Shown in pieces: positions 1 to 11,571 of a stretch of 64,000 bases of DNA. The DNA is from Metarhizium brunneum (Eukaryota > Ascomycota > Sordariomycetes > Hypocreales > Clavicipitaceae): the NCBI RefSeq assembly GCF_013426205.1, contig NC_089426.1, forward strand, positions 620,001 through 684,000. Reading direction: 5' to 3'. The notes beneath the pieces are model-generated. The model searched no databases. It had not been told where the DNA came from and saw only the letters and a list, made by a program, of their open reading frames with translations. Every line of letters begins with the position of its first letter. Positions within the stretch are counted from its first letter, which is position 1. The position numbers and the translations under genes are program-made.

Positions 1-2158
1 GCAAGCCAATGTCGTTGCTCGGCGCACCCAGTTTTCCAGTTGTGACGAGTGCCGTCGATCCAGAGTGGGTTGCGACGCTCTGAGCCGTAGCAATGAGACT
101 GGCGACTCGGCTGCTTCTTGCACCCGGTGCTTGAATCGCAACCAGCAATGTACTTTCAAGGTATGCATGCTTCCTTTCTTCTTCTTTTGTACAGCGACTC
201 CGTGATCACAAGGCCAGCTAACTCGCGCGTAGTGGATGAAAGAGAAGGGCGCCGAGCCAAAGCGCGCACCATTGGGCCGACGCAAGCTTCGCCGGCAATC
301 CGAGATATCTAGTTGTGGTGGCCCGAAGGACCTTAATGACAGACAGGATGACCGAATGGCCTCGTCTCCTCGTGATCCTTGGGACCCCACCAAGCCTAGG
401 CAGACCACTGTCTCTTCACCGGCAGCTACAGATTCGACAACCGGTTCGGTTTCGGACTTGCTGAGCCCGCTGGAGAATACCTGGCTTCAGGTTCTTTACT
501 GCGATGGTTTTGACGCAGTTTTCGGGTCTTGGATGGGCAGGGACGGCTGTCCATTCCTGTATGCTTCTTCCTGCCTTCCCGGCATTTCGTAATTTCTGCT
601 AATTCTCCAACTATAGCTTCGCCGAACACAGCCTGGCAGGGAAGCATGTCAACATTGCCGAGGTTTGTGGTCGGCTCGACCGGTGGGTAGCTGAGAACTC
701 TGATGATGAGAGGAATAACCCTCTCCGCGCTCCAGTCCGTGAACCTCGCATAAAAGACAGATTGATTGATCAGTCAATGCGAAGCACGATTGCTGCTTTT
801 TCAGCCCGATGGCTCTACGTTACCGTCAAGGGCGCTGGGTCAGAACAACACCACCAAAACATTGTGCTTGCCCTTTGGAGAACTGCCCGGCGAGATATGC
901 TTCGAGTCATTAATCGACCGTCGTATCGGTCTATGCTTTCGTTGTTTTTGTTCGCCTTGACACCGATTCCCACTGGCATATCAGAGGAGGAGGAGATTGA
1001 TGGCATTTCGGGGCAAGCGTGCGTGCATGCGGCCTTGCAACAGATACAAACCCTGCGAGCGAGACAGCGAAACTTACAATTCAGTGGATCAAAAGTGTCA
1101 CCGTCCACAGTCAAGTCAAAATCCGTCGTAGCTAACCCCGATGCCATCGGCAGCTCAGACTTTATTGCCGCAGAGAGTATTGCTTACTGGGCAGCTTTAA
1201 CATTCGATACTTCAGCATCTTTAACTCTCAACTGTCGCCCCTTGTTGTCTTCTGGTCTGTTCGGATTCGAGGCTGAGCTTCCTTGGCGGCTGATACGAAC
1301 TGGCGCGAAAATGTTTTATGAAATGACAAAGACTTGGCGCGCTGATGGAGTCATCGACATGACAGATGAGCGAGCAAACCAAATTATTGCCAGCGGAAGT
1401 GCATGGAAACTCCTTGCGTGGAAGTTGACATCAGTCTTCAAAGAGGCTCTGCGCGACGGACATAATGAATCAGAAGTCAGTAGAGCGTTCGGCTTTGTCA
1501 CTGGCGCAATTCAACAATTTGACGACGTCTTCCGACGACCTTTAGAGGCGTGTCAAAGGCGAATGCACTTTCTCGGACAACAAACAAAACTTCGCTGGTG
1601 TATGTGATGTGCAGCGTGCTGTGACGTATGTTGAGCTCTTTGCTAACCTTTATTCTAGACTCCTTAATGTTGCATTACCATCTTAGCATACTGATGTTCA
1701 TCGACATCATTGAAGCCACTGAACGATACGACTTGTTGGCCAGCGTGACTGAGACCAACGCCGACGCAGAAAACGCTGTTATGAATGCCCTGGTTTTTGG
1801 GCTTCAAAACTCTTTTACCATGACTGTTGCATCACCTTCCACTCAACAAGATGCCGAGGACGCGTTCGAGGCATCTTTCACTGTACCCATCATATCTATC
1901 GATCCATACCCGCATCACGTCGTTGCTAGTGTCCAGCTTATACGGAAAGCTATTGACAGGGACTTGAGACAAGGCAAGATTACTGATGAATCGCATGCAA
2001 GTCTTCGATCTACACTGGAAGCGGCGCTAAGCCATCTTCCCCAAAGTTCCAAGTCCGTGCAGGCAGCACGGAACCGATCTTCTGAGATGGGAACGACGGA
2101 TGCGATATTGTCGCGTCAAGATCCGTATGTAGTCTTGCAAGCACAGTTCGCGGAATAG
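1..2158 (+). CDS. Zn(II)2Cys6 fungal transcription factor (5' end outside window)
   Basis: Fungus-specific nuclear regulator. The reading frame is open to the left edge, so the start codon lies outside. The first exon carries a complete zinc cluster, CDECRRSRVGCD followed by SCTRCLNRNQQC, the Cys-rich DNA-binding fold of Gal4-type proteins. I infer exons 1-160, 233-558, 617-1599 and 1659-2158. Every junction has GT-AG ends and keeps frame, and the first joins TFK to WMKEK, a common linker in this family. About 655 residues are visible. The middle and C-terminal parts (AAFSARWL, then LHYHLSILMFIDIIEATERYDLL) resemble the regulatory region of this class. It lies upstream of, and on the same strand as, a dehydrogenase and a permease that it might regulate. 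The target is unknown. Class is certain, exon ends are good inference. Confidence 0.9.
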
Positions 2159-2758
2159 CACATACTCAAGGTTGATTTACCAGATGATTCCATTGGCCTT
2201 TCAGCTTCATGGGCATTTTGCCAGTCGAGGCTCGTGGTCAGACCGTACCACCCGGTGCCTCTAGGCCTCCACCTTTTATCCGATCTATTAGATGCATTTC
2301 TTGACAAAAGGTACTAGAAAGCAACGTCCTCCATTTGGCTGCTGCGTCGACTAGGATCGATAGTGGCAACAAGTAAACGGCACTAATTACCTGACCAAGT
2401 AGACCCCAAGCTCCGACGCATTGCAACACAAAGCCATGTGGTAAAGTCGGACTATTGGACCGCACCGACGCGGGGTCCCTGTTTTGAAAGGTAATAGGTC
2501 TGTCTAGCTTACAATCTCTCATTTTGACTCCCAGGAATGGATGAATGATTGCTGCGGCCCCGGTCCACCTGCCAGATCGATGTCAAACTCCCTCCCCACA
2601 TCGGATCCGATCACGGTGCTGCTGGGCTGGCGAAACTCAATTCCCAAGAGTTAGATTGAGAAGCAACGTTGAGTTTCTTTCAAATTATCCTTGAGATCTT
2701 ACTTGTTTCTCTAATTTGCAATTTTCCCATCCTTCCATTGAACGATAGATTGGCTAAA
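2159..2758. other. Intergenic, no gene seen
   Basis: Short stretch between the regulator stop and the dehydrogenase start. Only small open frames without family resemblance are present. It should hold the terminator of the first gene and the promoter of the second, but no specific site could be assigned. Confidence 0.6.
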
Positions 2759-3953
2759 ATGCATGCGACAATAGCACGACTGGTGAGGTCATCAGTGACT
2801 GTTCTTGGAGCAGGTTCACAAGGTAGACGCCTGGCTTACATGGTACGTGATAGGCCTACGTTGATGAAAGGTGGCTCATCTTTAATGGCCTTTTCTAGTG
2901 GTCAAGCAGAGGCAACGATGTCCACTTGATTGATGGGAAACCAAGTCAACTCCAGGCGAGCGTTGAGAATGTCAATCAACTACGATCTCAACTTGATCCA
3001 AATGGCAACTTTGGCAAAGTGCGTGCACATTCGCCAGATTTCATGAGAGCTGCCCTGAGTGAATCATGGCTGGTGGTCGAGGTACGTTGCGCCATGAATA
3101 CAGTGATGCGATTAGCTGTTAAGACTGTCGCAGTGCATTCCCGAACGCTTGCGCCTGAAGCAGGAGGTCATGACCCAACTTGATGACTTGGCGCCAGAAA
3201 ACACAATCATTGCATCTAATTCTAGCAGCTACCCTTGTTCTGAAATTGTCTCTGGGCTATCTCTGAAGAATGCGAAACGAGTTTTGAGCGCCCATACCTG
3301 TACGTCCGCCGTCAATCCGTTTGTTTTTATATATGCTGACTGTTCTTTGTGTAGACTGGCCACCGGAAACCACAGGTAACTGGACATTATTTCTCAAGTA
3401 TTGGGTTAAAGTCTTTAACAGAGAATAGTCATTGAGATCATGGGGCACGAATCGACTGATCCATCTCTGATTCGGACCATGATGGAGCGATGCGCTGCAC
3501 ATGGATTTTCGCCGTTTCATGTGAGAAGCTCATCGATTGGATACATTTACAATAGGCAAGTCATTCATGTGCGCGGTGGGCGTCAACGCGATATGGAGTC
3601 TTCTAATACTGCATAGAATATGGGCTGCCATCAAACGAGAAGCACTCCTAACAGCAGCGGAGGGCGCGGGTACACCAGAGGAAATTGACGCCATTTTTAG
3701 AGGCGTATTGAAGACCGAAAAGGGTCCATTTGAGCTTATGGATATTGTCGGCCTCGACGTAGTGTTCGATATTGAGCAGCACTATGCTGCTGCGAGAAGA
3801 GATATCCCGGAACAGCCAAGAAGCTATTTGGCCAGTTACCTTGAGAAGGGACATCTCGGTGCGAAGAGTGGACGGGGATTCTACAGATATGACAGCTCTC
3901 CATCGATGCAGCCAGCAGGCCATCGGGAGATTGCATCTACTACAGCCGCGTGA
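2759..3953 (+). CDS. 3-hydroxyacyl-CoA dehydrogenase-like protein
   Basis: NAD-dependent dehydrogenase of the 3-hydroxyacyl-CoA dehydrogenase family, about 305 residues, expected to oxidise a 3-hydroxy acid or its CoA ester. The N-terminus has the Rossmann motif VLGAGSQGRRLA. Later come SNSSSYPCSEI, SAHTYWPP and VIEIM, which hold the catalytic His and Glu positions of the family, then NRIWAAIKREAL of the C-terminal helical domain. I infer six exons: 2759-2842, 2899-3081, 3134-3299, 3355-3375, 3429-3555 and 3617-3953. The fourth is only 21 nt. The fifth intron starts GCAAGT, a GC-AG intron; only this choice restores the family sequence. No peroxisomal signal is obvious at the C-terminus (STTAA). 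Neighbouring genes are a regulator and an MFS permease. The substrate cannot be told from sequence alone. Confidence 0.85.
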
Positions 3954-5130
3954 GATAGACGCAAGCCAGAGCACACCACGTATACGGAGTACGTGTTTGG
4001 GCAATAGACAGAGGCATAGCTGAATCCGAGTTTTAGCCAACTCCAACAACTTGGACAAACTTTGACCCTGTTCCTGCGCCCGTTGCTCCCCGCGCCACCG
4101 AAGTGGAGGCGACCGCCTAATAACGAACAAGCAACTCTCGGGCTATTCACAGCGTCTTCAACGATGGCATCTTCTCCACTTCGGATCCGGTGCAGACAAC
4201 TCTGAAATTCGGCTTGAGCTTATGCATATCATGATCTGCCCTGGCGCCCGGATAAAACCAGGAATCGAACGAATGGATGGAGAAAAGAAAACTTAGCCGT
4301 CGCACGATGGGCCCAGTTGGGATGGCGGTCAACCCCGCGTTTTCGAAGCCACAAAAGCTGGGGAAGTCTAGAAATAATGTGGAGAGGGGCGAAGAAAAGG
4401 GATGAGACGGGCGGTTGTCCGCCCTTCAGGTCCACTCATTGTCTTGTCTGAGGTGATTTGATGGTCATCTCCATCATGGGTGCGCCGCCAGAGTGAGCGG
4501 AGTTGTCGACGATGCCGCGAGCTGAATAAACCCGGCTTCCCTCTTCAAGGAGGAGTCGCCATCGGAGGCTCAACTGTTGTAGTACCTTGCCAGGTCCGCA
4601 TTGAGCGGGGGAAATGGAGTCGTGTCTCGAGAGTTGTTTGTTGAATCTCAACATTTACTGTGCAGCCAGCGCAATGGTGTGGCTTTCCGTGGCAGGCAAA
4701 GTGTTGAATGGCACTGGGTACGTCCCTCGTGCATCACAAAGTTAAAGTTCTGACAAGGTTCCAACGTTAGTTTCTTACTTGGGTGGCATCCCTTGCCCGT
4801 ATAGGCCAATTCCTCCAGCAATAATGATGCTGACCCGTTGGTGGCTGCCTACCTACTCCGTACACTTGTCTACTTGCCGTGTCTCGGTTCCGAAAGAAGA
4901 CCCAGGCATTGAGACGATGGATGGGGCCTTGGTTCAAAAGTCTGTCTGGGCTCCATTCCTATGCAACACAAACACAGTATAATATATGAGCCTAGGTCCT
5001 CCCTGATTTCTAGTTCCCCATCAAAAGTGCGGATGAGGTGGAAGACGCTGTCCAATCTGCCATTCCTCACACACTCTGCTGCGCTACTTCATTGCCGCCC
5101 ACAGACCTGGACGTTTCTTCTCCCGCCACC
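3954..5130. other. Intergenic, no gene seen
   Basis: About 1.2 kb without a credible coding region; small open frames on both strands lack family resemblance and splice support. It contains two copies of the recurrent 9-mer, TACGGAGTA at 3983 and its complement at 4854. The last part should be the promoter of the MFS permease gene, whose start has a GCCACC context. Confidence 0.6.
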
Positions 5131-7057
5131 ATGATGTCCCGCTCGGGCCAATCGACTGAAAAGGTCGTAATGCCGTTCAACCATGATGAATATGCTGCTG
5201 GTGACAACAAAACTGTCAGCGACACGGATGACATGGGCGTTGGAACGGTCGCAACACCACCGAATTTTGACCATGTTGATGAAAAGAAGATTCTTTGGAA
5301 GGTAACCATCTCGCGCCTCACTTCGCCCACTGCCCACAGAGGAACGGCACGCTCACGTACTGTAGATGGATATCCGGTTGATCCCCATGCTGGCGCTCCT
5401 CTACCTGCTCTCATTTCTTGACCGTAAGCGTCCTCTCACACCACACGCGGAGCTGTAACTGAGAAGCACAGGCGGAAACATTGGCAATGCAGACGTCGAA
5501 GGCCTCAGTGTCGATCTCGGCATACAACCAGACCAGTACAACTGGTGCCTCACCGTCTTCTTCTTCACCTACGCGGCGTTCGAAGTCCCCTCCAACCTGC
5601 TGCTCAAGAAGCTCCGCCCTAGTCGCTGGCTGCCCACCATCATGGTAGCATGGGGGCTCGTCATGACGCTCATGGGCCTGGTTCAAAACTACCACGGTCT
5701 CTTGATTGCGCGCATCTTTTTGGGCGTCACTGAAGCCGGCCTCTTTCCCGGCGTCGCTGTGCGTTGCGTTTCCCATCTCCCCTCAGGAATCTCTTTTGTG
5801 GAAACTAACGGGCGTAGTATTATCTGACAATGTGGTACTGCAGACACGAAATCCAGTTTCGCCAGGCGCTCTTCTTTAGCGCTGCTTCCGTGGCTGGTGC
5901 TTTCAGCGGCCTGTTGGCGTTTGCAATCAGCAAGATGAACGGCACCGCGGGGCTCGAAGGCTGGCGGTGGATCTTCATCCTCGAGGGAATTGCCACCGTT
6001 CTCGTCGCGTTTTGCGCCTTCTTCCTGATTCATGACTTTCCCGACACGGCGTCGTTTTTGACCGAGGATGAGAGGGCGTTTGTGATTCATCGCCTCAAGT
6101 ATCAGGGCCAGACCATACTGGCCGGTGGCGATGCCGAGAGGCAGGGAAGAGCGCAGGTGGAGCAGGCCGAGGAGTTTGAATGGAAGTATGTCTGGCAGGC
6201 GTTCAAGGACTGGCAGATTTGGGTGAATATCCTCGTGTACTGGGGTGTAAGCTCTTCTCTCTTCTCGTTGCTTTTGCTGCAGACAACTAACTCGGGGTCG
6301 TAGATTGTCTGTCCACTCTACGGAATCAGCTTGTTTCTGCCGACGATTATCAAGAGCTTGAACTATTCCAAAACGGAAGCGCAGCTCATGACGGTCCCGA
6401 TTTACATCACTGCTGCGATATTGGCCGTCATTGTTGCCTTTTGCTCCGATCGAGTCGGCAAACGGAGCCCGTTTGTGATTGGATTCATGTGCATGATGCT
6501 AGTAGGATTCACAATGTGAGTTCAACGATCTGCTGGGTGTCGAAACATTGGCATCTCGCAAGGAGAGCCGAGGGCTGACCGCTCGCAGGTGCCTTGCCTC
6601 GAGCAACCCCAAGGTCGTGTACGGCGGTGTTTTCGTCGCCGCATGTGCGATTTACCCTGCGTTCCCTGGCATCATCGCCTGGCTGTCGAACAACTTGTCC
6701 GGCAGCTACAAACGCAGTGCGGGAATGGCCTTGCAGATTGGTATCGGTAATCTCGGAGGTGTAAGTTTCTGCTCGGTGCCTGCTGCCATGACTCTTTGCT
6801 AACAGTTTTTATTTATGCAGGCCATGGCATCGAATTTTTACCGAAAGAAGGACAAGCCTCGCTACTTCCTGGGTCACGGCCTGGAAATCGGCTTCATTGT
6901 GCTGGGGATCGCTGCGGCATTTATTCTCGTCCTGGGCTATAGGCGGCTCAATCGCAAGAGGGAGAGACAGTTGGCTGAGGGGCAGGACAAGAACTACACT
7001 GCGGCTGAATTGTCGGCGCTGGGAGACAAGGCGATTACATTTAGATACATGTATTAG
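5131..7057 (+). CDS. MFS permease, Dal5/allantoate-nicotinate-type anion:cation symporter
   Basis: Plasma-membrane transporter of the major facilitator superfamily, about 521 residues, resembling the fungal Dal5-like group that imports small organic anions such as allantoate, nicotinate or pantothenate. Seven exons are inferred: 5131-5301, 5366-5423, 5472-5758, 5818-6246, 6304-6515, 6589-6760 and 6821-7057, all GT-AG and in phase. The soluble N-terminus ends in VDEKKILWK, then helix 1 reads MLALLYLLSFLDRGNIGNA, the hallmark of this group. FEVPSNLLLK and GVTEAGLFPGVAYYLTMWY follow, then a cytosolic loop and the second six helices. The start is the first of two tandem ATGs after GCCACC. The tandem orientation with the dehydrogenase suggests uptake of the same substrate, which is inference only. 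Confidence 0.92.
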
Positions 7058-7427
7058 GTTGTCTGGATGTGTAGTTTACCTTGATCGTAATGAACCATCT
7101 GATGTAGGATCCAAATGGCTATTGAGGCCCTTTCTAACCGCTACGTATAACATGTTGCTTTGCGGGCTCGTGTCTGCGAATGGCGTGTCGTGAACCTTGC
7201 TCCTGCAAAGCGACTAGTTACAGTAGTATTATTCTAAACTCTATTTAATATAATAAAGGGATAAGTATGCAGTTTATCTGCTATAGGTCTTATGTATATA
7301 ATACTAGAAATAGTATTAGGTTGTTTGTTATTTCCCTCTAAAGACAAATAATAGTACAAGTATAATACAATAGTGTCTAGTAATATAGTATTAAGTATAA
7401 CCCTTACATATGAAAATATCGTATCCT
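7058..7427. other. AT-rich intergenic patch
   Basis: The part from about 7210 to 7430 is strongly AT-rich, with TA-rich runs such as TTTAATATAATAAAG, unlike the flanking genes. It looks like old, possibly RIP-mutated repeat DNA between the convergent permease and F-box genes. No open frame of note. Confidence 0.5.
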
Positions 7428-9152
7428 TTAATTTCCGCAGACTTCAGGCGCTCCATCATCTTCCTGACTTTTCAAAGGAAGCTCTATTGTCTCTATGCCA
7501 AGCCATTCTTCCATATCATCGCTCAGAGACCGGAATACTTTCGTCACGCCCTCAAATGTATCGTGGGCCAAAACAGCCGCGCCAAATACCACATTGGTAG
7601 CCTCTAACAGGTGCTTAACCGCCCTTGCCTTGGTTCTAAACATCATTGCCTGAGGTACCTTGTCTGGCGCCTGGAGAAAATCCGGAATCCGGCAATCGGA
7701 CACATGAAAAACAATATTCAGCCGCTGCAAGTTTGGGTAGCGACCTCTGGCAACTTGATTGCAAAAATGACAAATATCCCCCCAGGCTCGACTTTGAGGT
7801 CTCACCAAAACCAGCAATCTTTGAACGGATGGAGAAACTATGTCTGTGAGGCAGGTTTGGGGGCCATCTTCAACCTGTGACGGAGTTTGCCAGTGATGGC
7901 AAAACGAATGCTCATCAATATGCAGCTCCTCTAGAGCAGGAAAGGTCGCCAGATTCGGGGACGCGTACCAAGCGTTTGTGGTGATTTGCACCACGGAAGC
8001 GGCTTCATCGGAATCGTTGCCAGCACCATGATCAATGTAGTAGAGTAGGTCATGTGAATCCAAGTAGTTTAGCTCAAGGTATTTCAAGGAATTCTTTTGC
8101 GTCTCGAGCATATCCACCAGATCGCCAGGCGACACGAGCCGTGTGGTCCGAACTGCGGAGAAGAAGAGGCAGCAACATACCCATAGCTGCATCGTGAATC
8201 TTTCCAACGCCGCACAGTGTTCAATGAGTGGCCTCAAAAAGAGCTCTTGATCCTCGTCGCCAAGAAAAACCGAGTTGCAAAACCGAATGTTTCGGAGGTG
8301 CGTGGGCAATGGCTGACGTAGCAAGTTCGTCGCTCTTTCATCCATGGGCACGTCAAACACGCCCATGCCGTACAACTCCAGGGTGTGCAGTTTCGGTGCC
8401 GTCTCGAGAAGAAAACGACAGTCAAGTCTTCTATCTCCATGCGCGTAATCGCGCCAGCATGCGCGACAAGGGGACGGGACGCCTTGTATAAGTACTGAGC
8501 GTAACTCGGGGAAAATATATCTCATGCCACGCTGACCTTGTCGATTGGCAAGATGTTTGAAAAGCCCACTTGTCCACATCCCTCTTAGAGACAAGTTCTT
8601 TATTTTGTCCGTCACTGCTAGCAATACCTGCATGCCCAGGATGAGATTGCTGTCATCGTGGTACGCGTATGGAAGCAGGAAATAGTCCGGCGCTGGGCGA
8701 GACACAATCATACCTAGGGTTCGCGCCGTTTGCATCAGTGATACATCTCTCGCAACCCAGGGATCATCTAGCAGGTCCCAACGGATCGATTCAACATGTT
8801 TTGCCAGTTGTGGCTTCTCGGAAAATAAGCCGGTGAGGAACTTGACCCAACGATTCCCGCTGAGAGACAGCTGATGCCACATGAGCGGCACAGTAATAGC
8901 CCGCCAAGATTTGCAGACGAGAGAACAGTTATGCAGGGCCAGCGTGGTTTCTGGGCATTTCGGTTCCTTGGTGCAATGAAAGCACAACTGGGATAAAATC
9001 TGCATCTGAATTTCGGTCGGGAAACGTAGAAAACTCTGCAATCCAGTTAGTACATGTGGTGTCAACGGACCAGACGCTCAATGACCAATACAGACTATTT
9101 GTCGGCCAGCAGCAATACCCGAGTCTTCATCCATTTTCCGATCTGCGCTCAT
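7428..9152 (-). CDS. F-box domain protein
   Basis: Probable substrate-recognition subunit of an SCF ubiquitin ligase. The N-terminal F-box reads FLRFPTEIQMQILSQL with a later LVCKSWRAITVPLMW. The remaining ~480 residues are Leu- and Cys-rich, typical of fast-evolving fungal F-box proteins. The long exon 7428-9035 is clear. I propose a short first exon, 9096-9152, beginning MSADRKMDEDSG and joined in phase through an intron with a CTAAC branch sequence and TTGCAG acceptor. Its donor is GTCTGT, which is weak. The alternative is translation straight from an ATG at 9065. Predicted length is about 554 (spliced) or 545 residues. No substrate can be inferred. Confidence 0.75.
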
Positions 9153-9596
9153 CTTGCAATTGTGCTCGAGTATTTTGCTCCTTTACGAATCTTCTCTGAT
9201 ATTCGTCGATTGGCTTGATCGCAGCGCGTAGTCTGTACTTTCACGTCAGGCAGTAAGCAAGGAGACAAAGCGAGGGGGAACCAGTTACTTTTAAACTGCC
9301 AGACACCTGCCGGAGGCTGAGGATAAGCTTTCGCTGAATGGTTATTGTCCGAAACTAAAATTTAAAACCTCAGGCGAACAAAGCCAGGGCTAAAGCTAAG
9401 AGAGCATTAACAGGGAAAGGCAAGCATAAAGAGCTGCTCAAAAGGCAAGCTAGGTGTTAGTGATTGTCACTTCAATGTAAATCTAGTAGTCTAGTCCGGG
9501 CAGCCAGCCAGAGCTAGTATATGTGGCTGCTATTAGCACTTTTTAGTATCTAAATTACATGATACCGGTATAACCTTACTAGTATCTAGCTGACGC
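9153..9596. other. Intergenic with low-complexity, AT-rich segment
   Basis: Upstream DNA of the F-box gene. From about 9350 to 9596 the sequence is rich in A and T, with AAG/GCTAAG-like tracts, and abuts the cut end of the monooxygenase pseudogene. It could be eroded transposon sequence, but no terminal repeats or transposase motif is visible. Confidence 0.4.
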
Positions 9597-10115
9597 CGTC
9601 CGACAGCTTGACCTGGACCGCCGCATCTCCCGTGTCGTGGAACTCGTCTACCGACAGACCAAATTGTGATATAGCGGTGGCGTTGGTATTCTCGTACAGG
9701 ATTCTACACAGGTCACCGCGCATGATTTCATATTCACTCCTGAACCCTTTTGCTGCCGGGCTCGTTTCGGGGAAAGAAGATGACGGGCTTGCTCATGCAG
9801 TTGACAATTTTGACTCCGCCGTCGTGGACTAGGTGTTTGCGAATGTCGTCGAATGATGCCCATGTGCTTGATTAGGTCGATGCCTTGGCAGCGAATGTCA
9901 ATCTGTTGGCCGCCGACGCGGAGGGTGTCCCATCGTTCGAGGATGGTGCACGCGTGGCCGAGACGATGTAGCCAAAATACAAGTGCTGGGCCGGCAATGC
10001 CCGCTCCCACGATGAGAACTCGAAGTGGTGTATCGGGTATTTGCGATGAAGGACGTAGCTGATCAACTCCAATCCGCCATTGACGTGGCATCTCTACAGA
10101 GTCTCGTGTGCCCAT
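9597..10115 (-). pseudogene. FAD-dependent monooxygenase, truncated and frameshifted
   Basis: Remnant of a class A flavoprotein monooxygenase. The N-terminal FAD-binding Rossmann motif is intact (VLIVGAGIAGPALVFWLHRLGH, then ILERWDTLRVGGQQIDIRCQG). Around 9850-9856 the homologous sequence jumps frame (continuing DDIRKHLVHDGGVKIV), and around 9731-9745 it jumps again (continuing YEIMRGDLCRILYENTNATA). It stops near 9597 beside AT-rich DNA, so only about the first 150-170 residues of a protein usually over 400 remain. Two indels plus the loss of the substrate-binding part make function unlikely. Start could equally be the Met codon at 10091. It probably once belonged to accessory or secondary metabolism. 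Confidence 0.82.
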
Positions 10116-10857
10116 TCTGCAAGTATGTCGCAGCTATGTGGGCAGCCTTGTATAGCTGATTTCCAGCAAAGAACAATGTCCGAAATATGCAGCTCGTCGC
10201 TCATTCAAAAACCCTGAGAGAGCGACTACAGCGAATACAACATCAAACGGCCGTATCCCCACCGATGTGCAGATTTCCATGCCAGAGCTGTCTTTCGAGA
10301 CCTCCGGAAGCCAAGAACCGGTCCAGTTATGGTTGCAGCATTCATATTTCTTGTACGCGGTCAACATGGTACACGGTACGCTGGGCAGGTTGAAATACAC
10401 TCAGTTACTCACGCATCAGGTGAGCCAACGGCATTTTCGACGCTTTGAGGATAGGGATCGAGCCATCAATTTGTGAAGCCCTCTTTGGGTTCCTTTGACA
10501 TGCTGGATGTGGCGGTAGCCGCCATATTGAATGACGCTCGCTGCTCATCACAGTCGCGCAGTCGCTTCACGCATTCCAAGGACACCTGACCAAATCCACT
10601 GACATGGTCTTCCATAAGTCTCAAAATGCGCGTATCACAAACACGACAACGCCACGATGAGCGAAGATGAAGCGCGTGGCTGTGCGCAGGCGGGGCTTGC
10701 AACGCTGATCGGATCATCAGGCAACAGTCAGCCCTCGTGTAAGAATCGACAGACTCCCCTCGAACAAGTACTCGCCTGCTAACATAAATTGGGGTCCAAG
10801 CAGACGCTGCCACAAATATCCTCAACGTGAACAAACCAACTCCTCCCTTGCGTTATC
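10116..10857. other. Intergenic, no gene seen
   Basis: Region between the pseudogene and the macro-domain gene. A minus-strand frame of 122 codons (10466-10834) and one of 88 codons (10134-10400) show no family features, and I do not call them. The part near 10857 should contain the macro-domain gene promoter. Confidence 0.5.
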
Positions 10858-11571
10858 ATGTCAGCCAACGCTCCGCCAATCATCCCATACATCCACCTCT
10901 TGTGCATGGAGGACTCATGTAGCGAAGCGTTCACAAAGGCGGCCAAGTCATATCAACTGCCTGCATCAGTCCGATTCGAGCTTCATCGCGCCGCCCTCCA
11001 GTTCGTCCCAGATACGGCCAAGTTCGACCTGGTCGTGTCCCCAGCCAACTCGTACGGACGCCTAGACGGCGGGTTCGACGATGCTATTTCCCGCGCATTC
11101 TCCCCGCGAGGCGATTACCTCGCCCTCACCCACGTCGCTCAGGCAAAGCTATACGATGAGTGGTGTGGCTTCGCGCCCCCCGGGAGCTGTACCTTGGTCC
11201 GCATCCCCGACGAGTTTCGAGACAGGTCCAAGAATGTCTGGGGCACGAGGTACATCGCCCTGTGCCCGACCATGAGGACGCCGCGGGAGGTAGAGTGGGA
11301 CAGGGAGGTTGTGTACGAGAGCATCTGGAGCCTCTTGGTGGCTATCGACAAGCACAATCGGGCGCGTCCCGAGGATAGGATTTCCAGCATCCTGATGACG
11401 CCGCTGGCGACGGGAACGGGTCGCGTGAGCCCTGAGAGATGGGCGCATCAGATGTTCTTGGCCATGAAGCACTTTGTTGATGCGAAGCGGCATCCCGACA
11501 AATGGAGCAAGCTGGAGAATGTCGAGATTTTTGAGTATGCCAACGAAGTCGCGGAAACTTGGACCATGTGA
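10858..11571 (+). CDS. Macro-domain protein
   Basis: Intronless gene for 237 residues. The segment FDLVVSPANSYGRLDGGFDDAI matches the ADP-ribose-binding loop of macro domains, in which an Asn near a Gly-Gly motif contacts the ligand. A later TPLATGTGRVSPERWAHQM fits the second, glycine-rich phosphate-binding loop. Macro domains bind or hydrolyse ADP-ribose derivatives, so a role in ADP-ribosylation reversal or ADP-ribose-phosphate clean-up is likely. The length suits a stand-alone domain and no signal peptide is seen. The first ATG is used. It lies 1.9 kb upstream of the PNP-NACHT-ankyrin gene on the same strand. Family assignment is strong, exact reaction unknown. Confidence 0.85.
   Translation: MSANAPPIIPYIHLLCMEDSCSEAFTKAAKSYQLPASVRFELHRAALQFVPDTAKFDLVVSPANSYGRLDGGFDDAISRAFSPRGDYLALTHVAQAKLYDEWCGFAPPGSCTLVRIPDEFRDRSKNVWGTRYIALCPTMRTPREVEWDREVVYESIWSLLVAIDKHNRARPEDRISSILMTPLATGTGRVSPERWAHQMFLAMKHFVDAKRHPDKWSKLENVEIFEYANEVAETWTM

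Noticed and set aside
8128..8155. A 28-nt GTATGT...CGCAG segment inside the F-box gene
   Set aside because: Far shorter than functional fungal introns and its removal would break the open frame.
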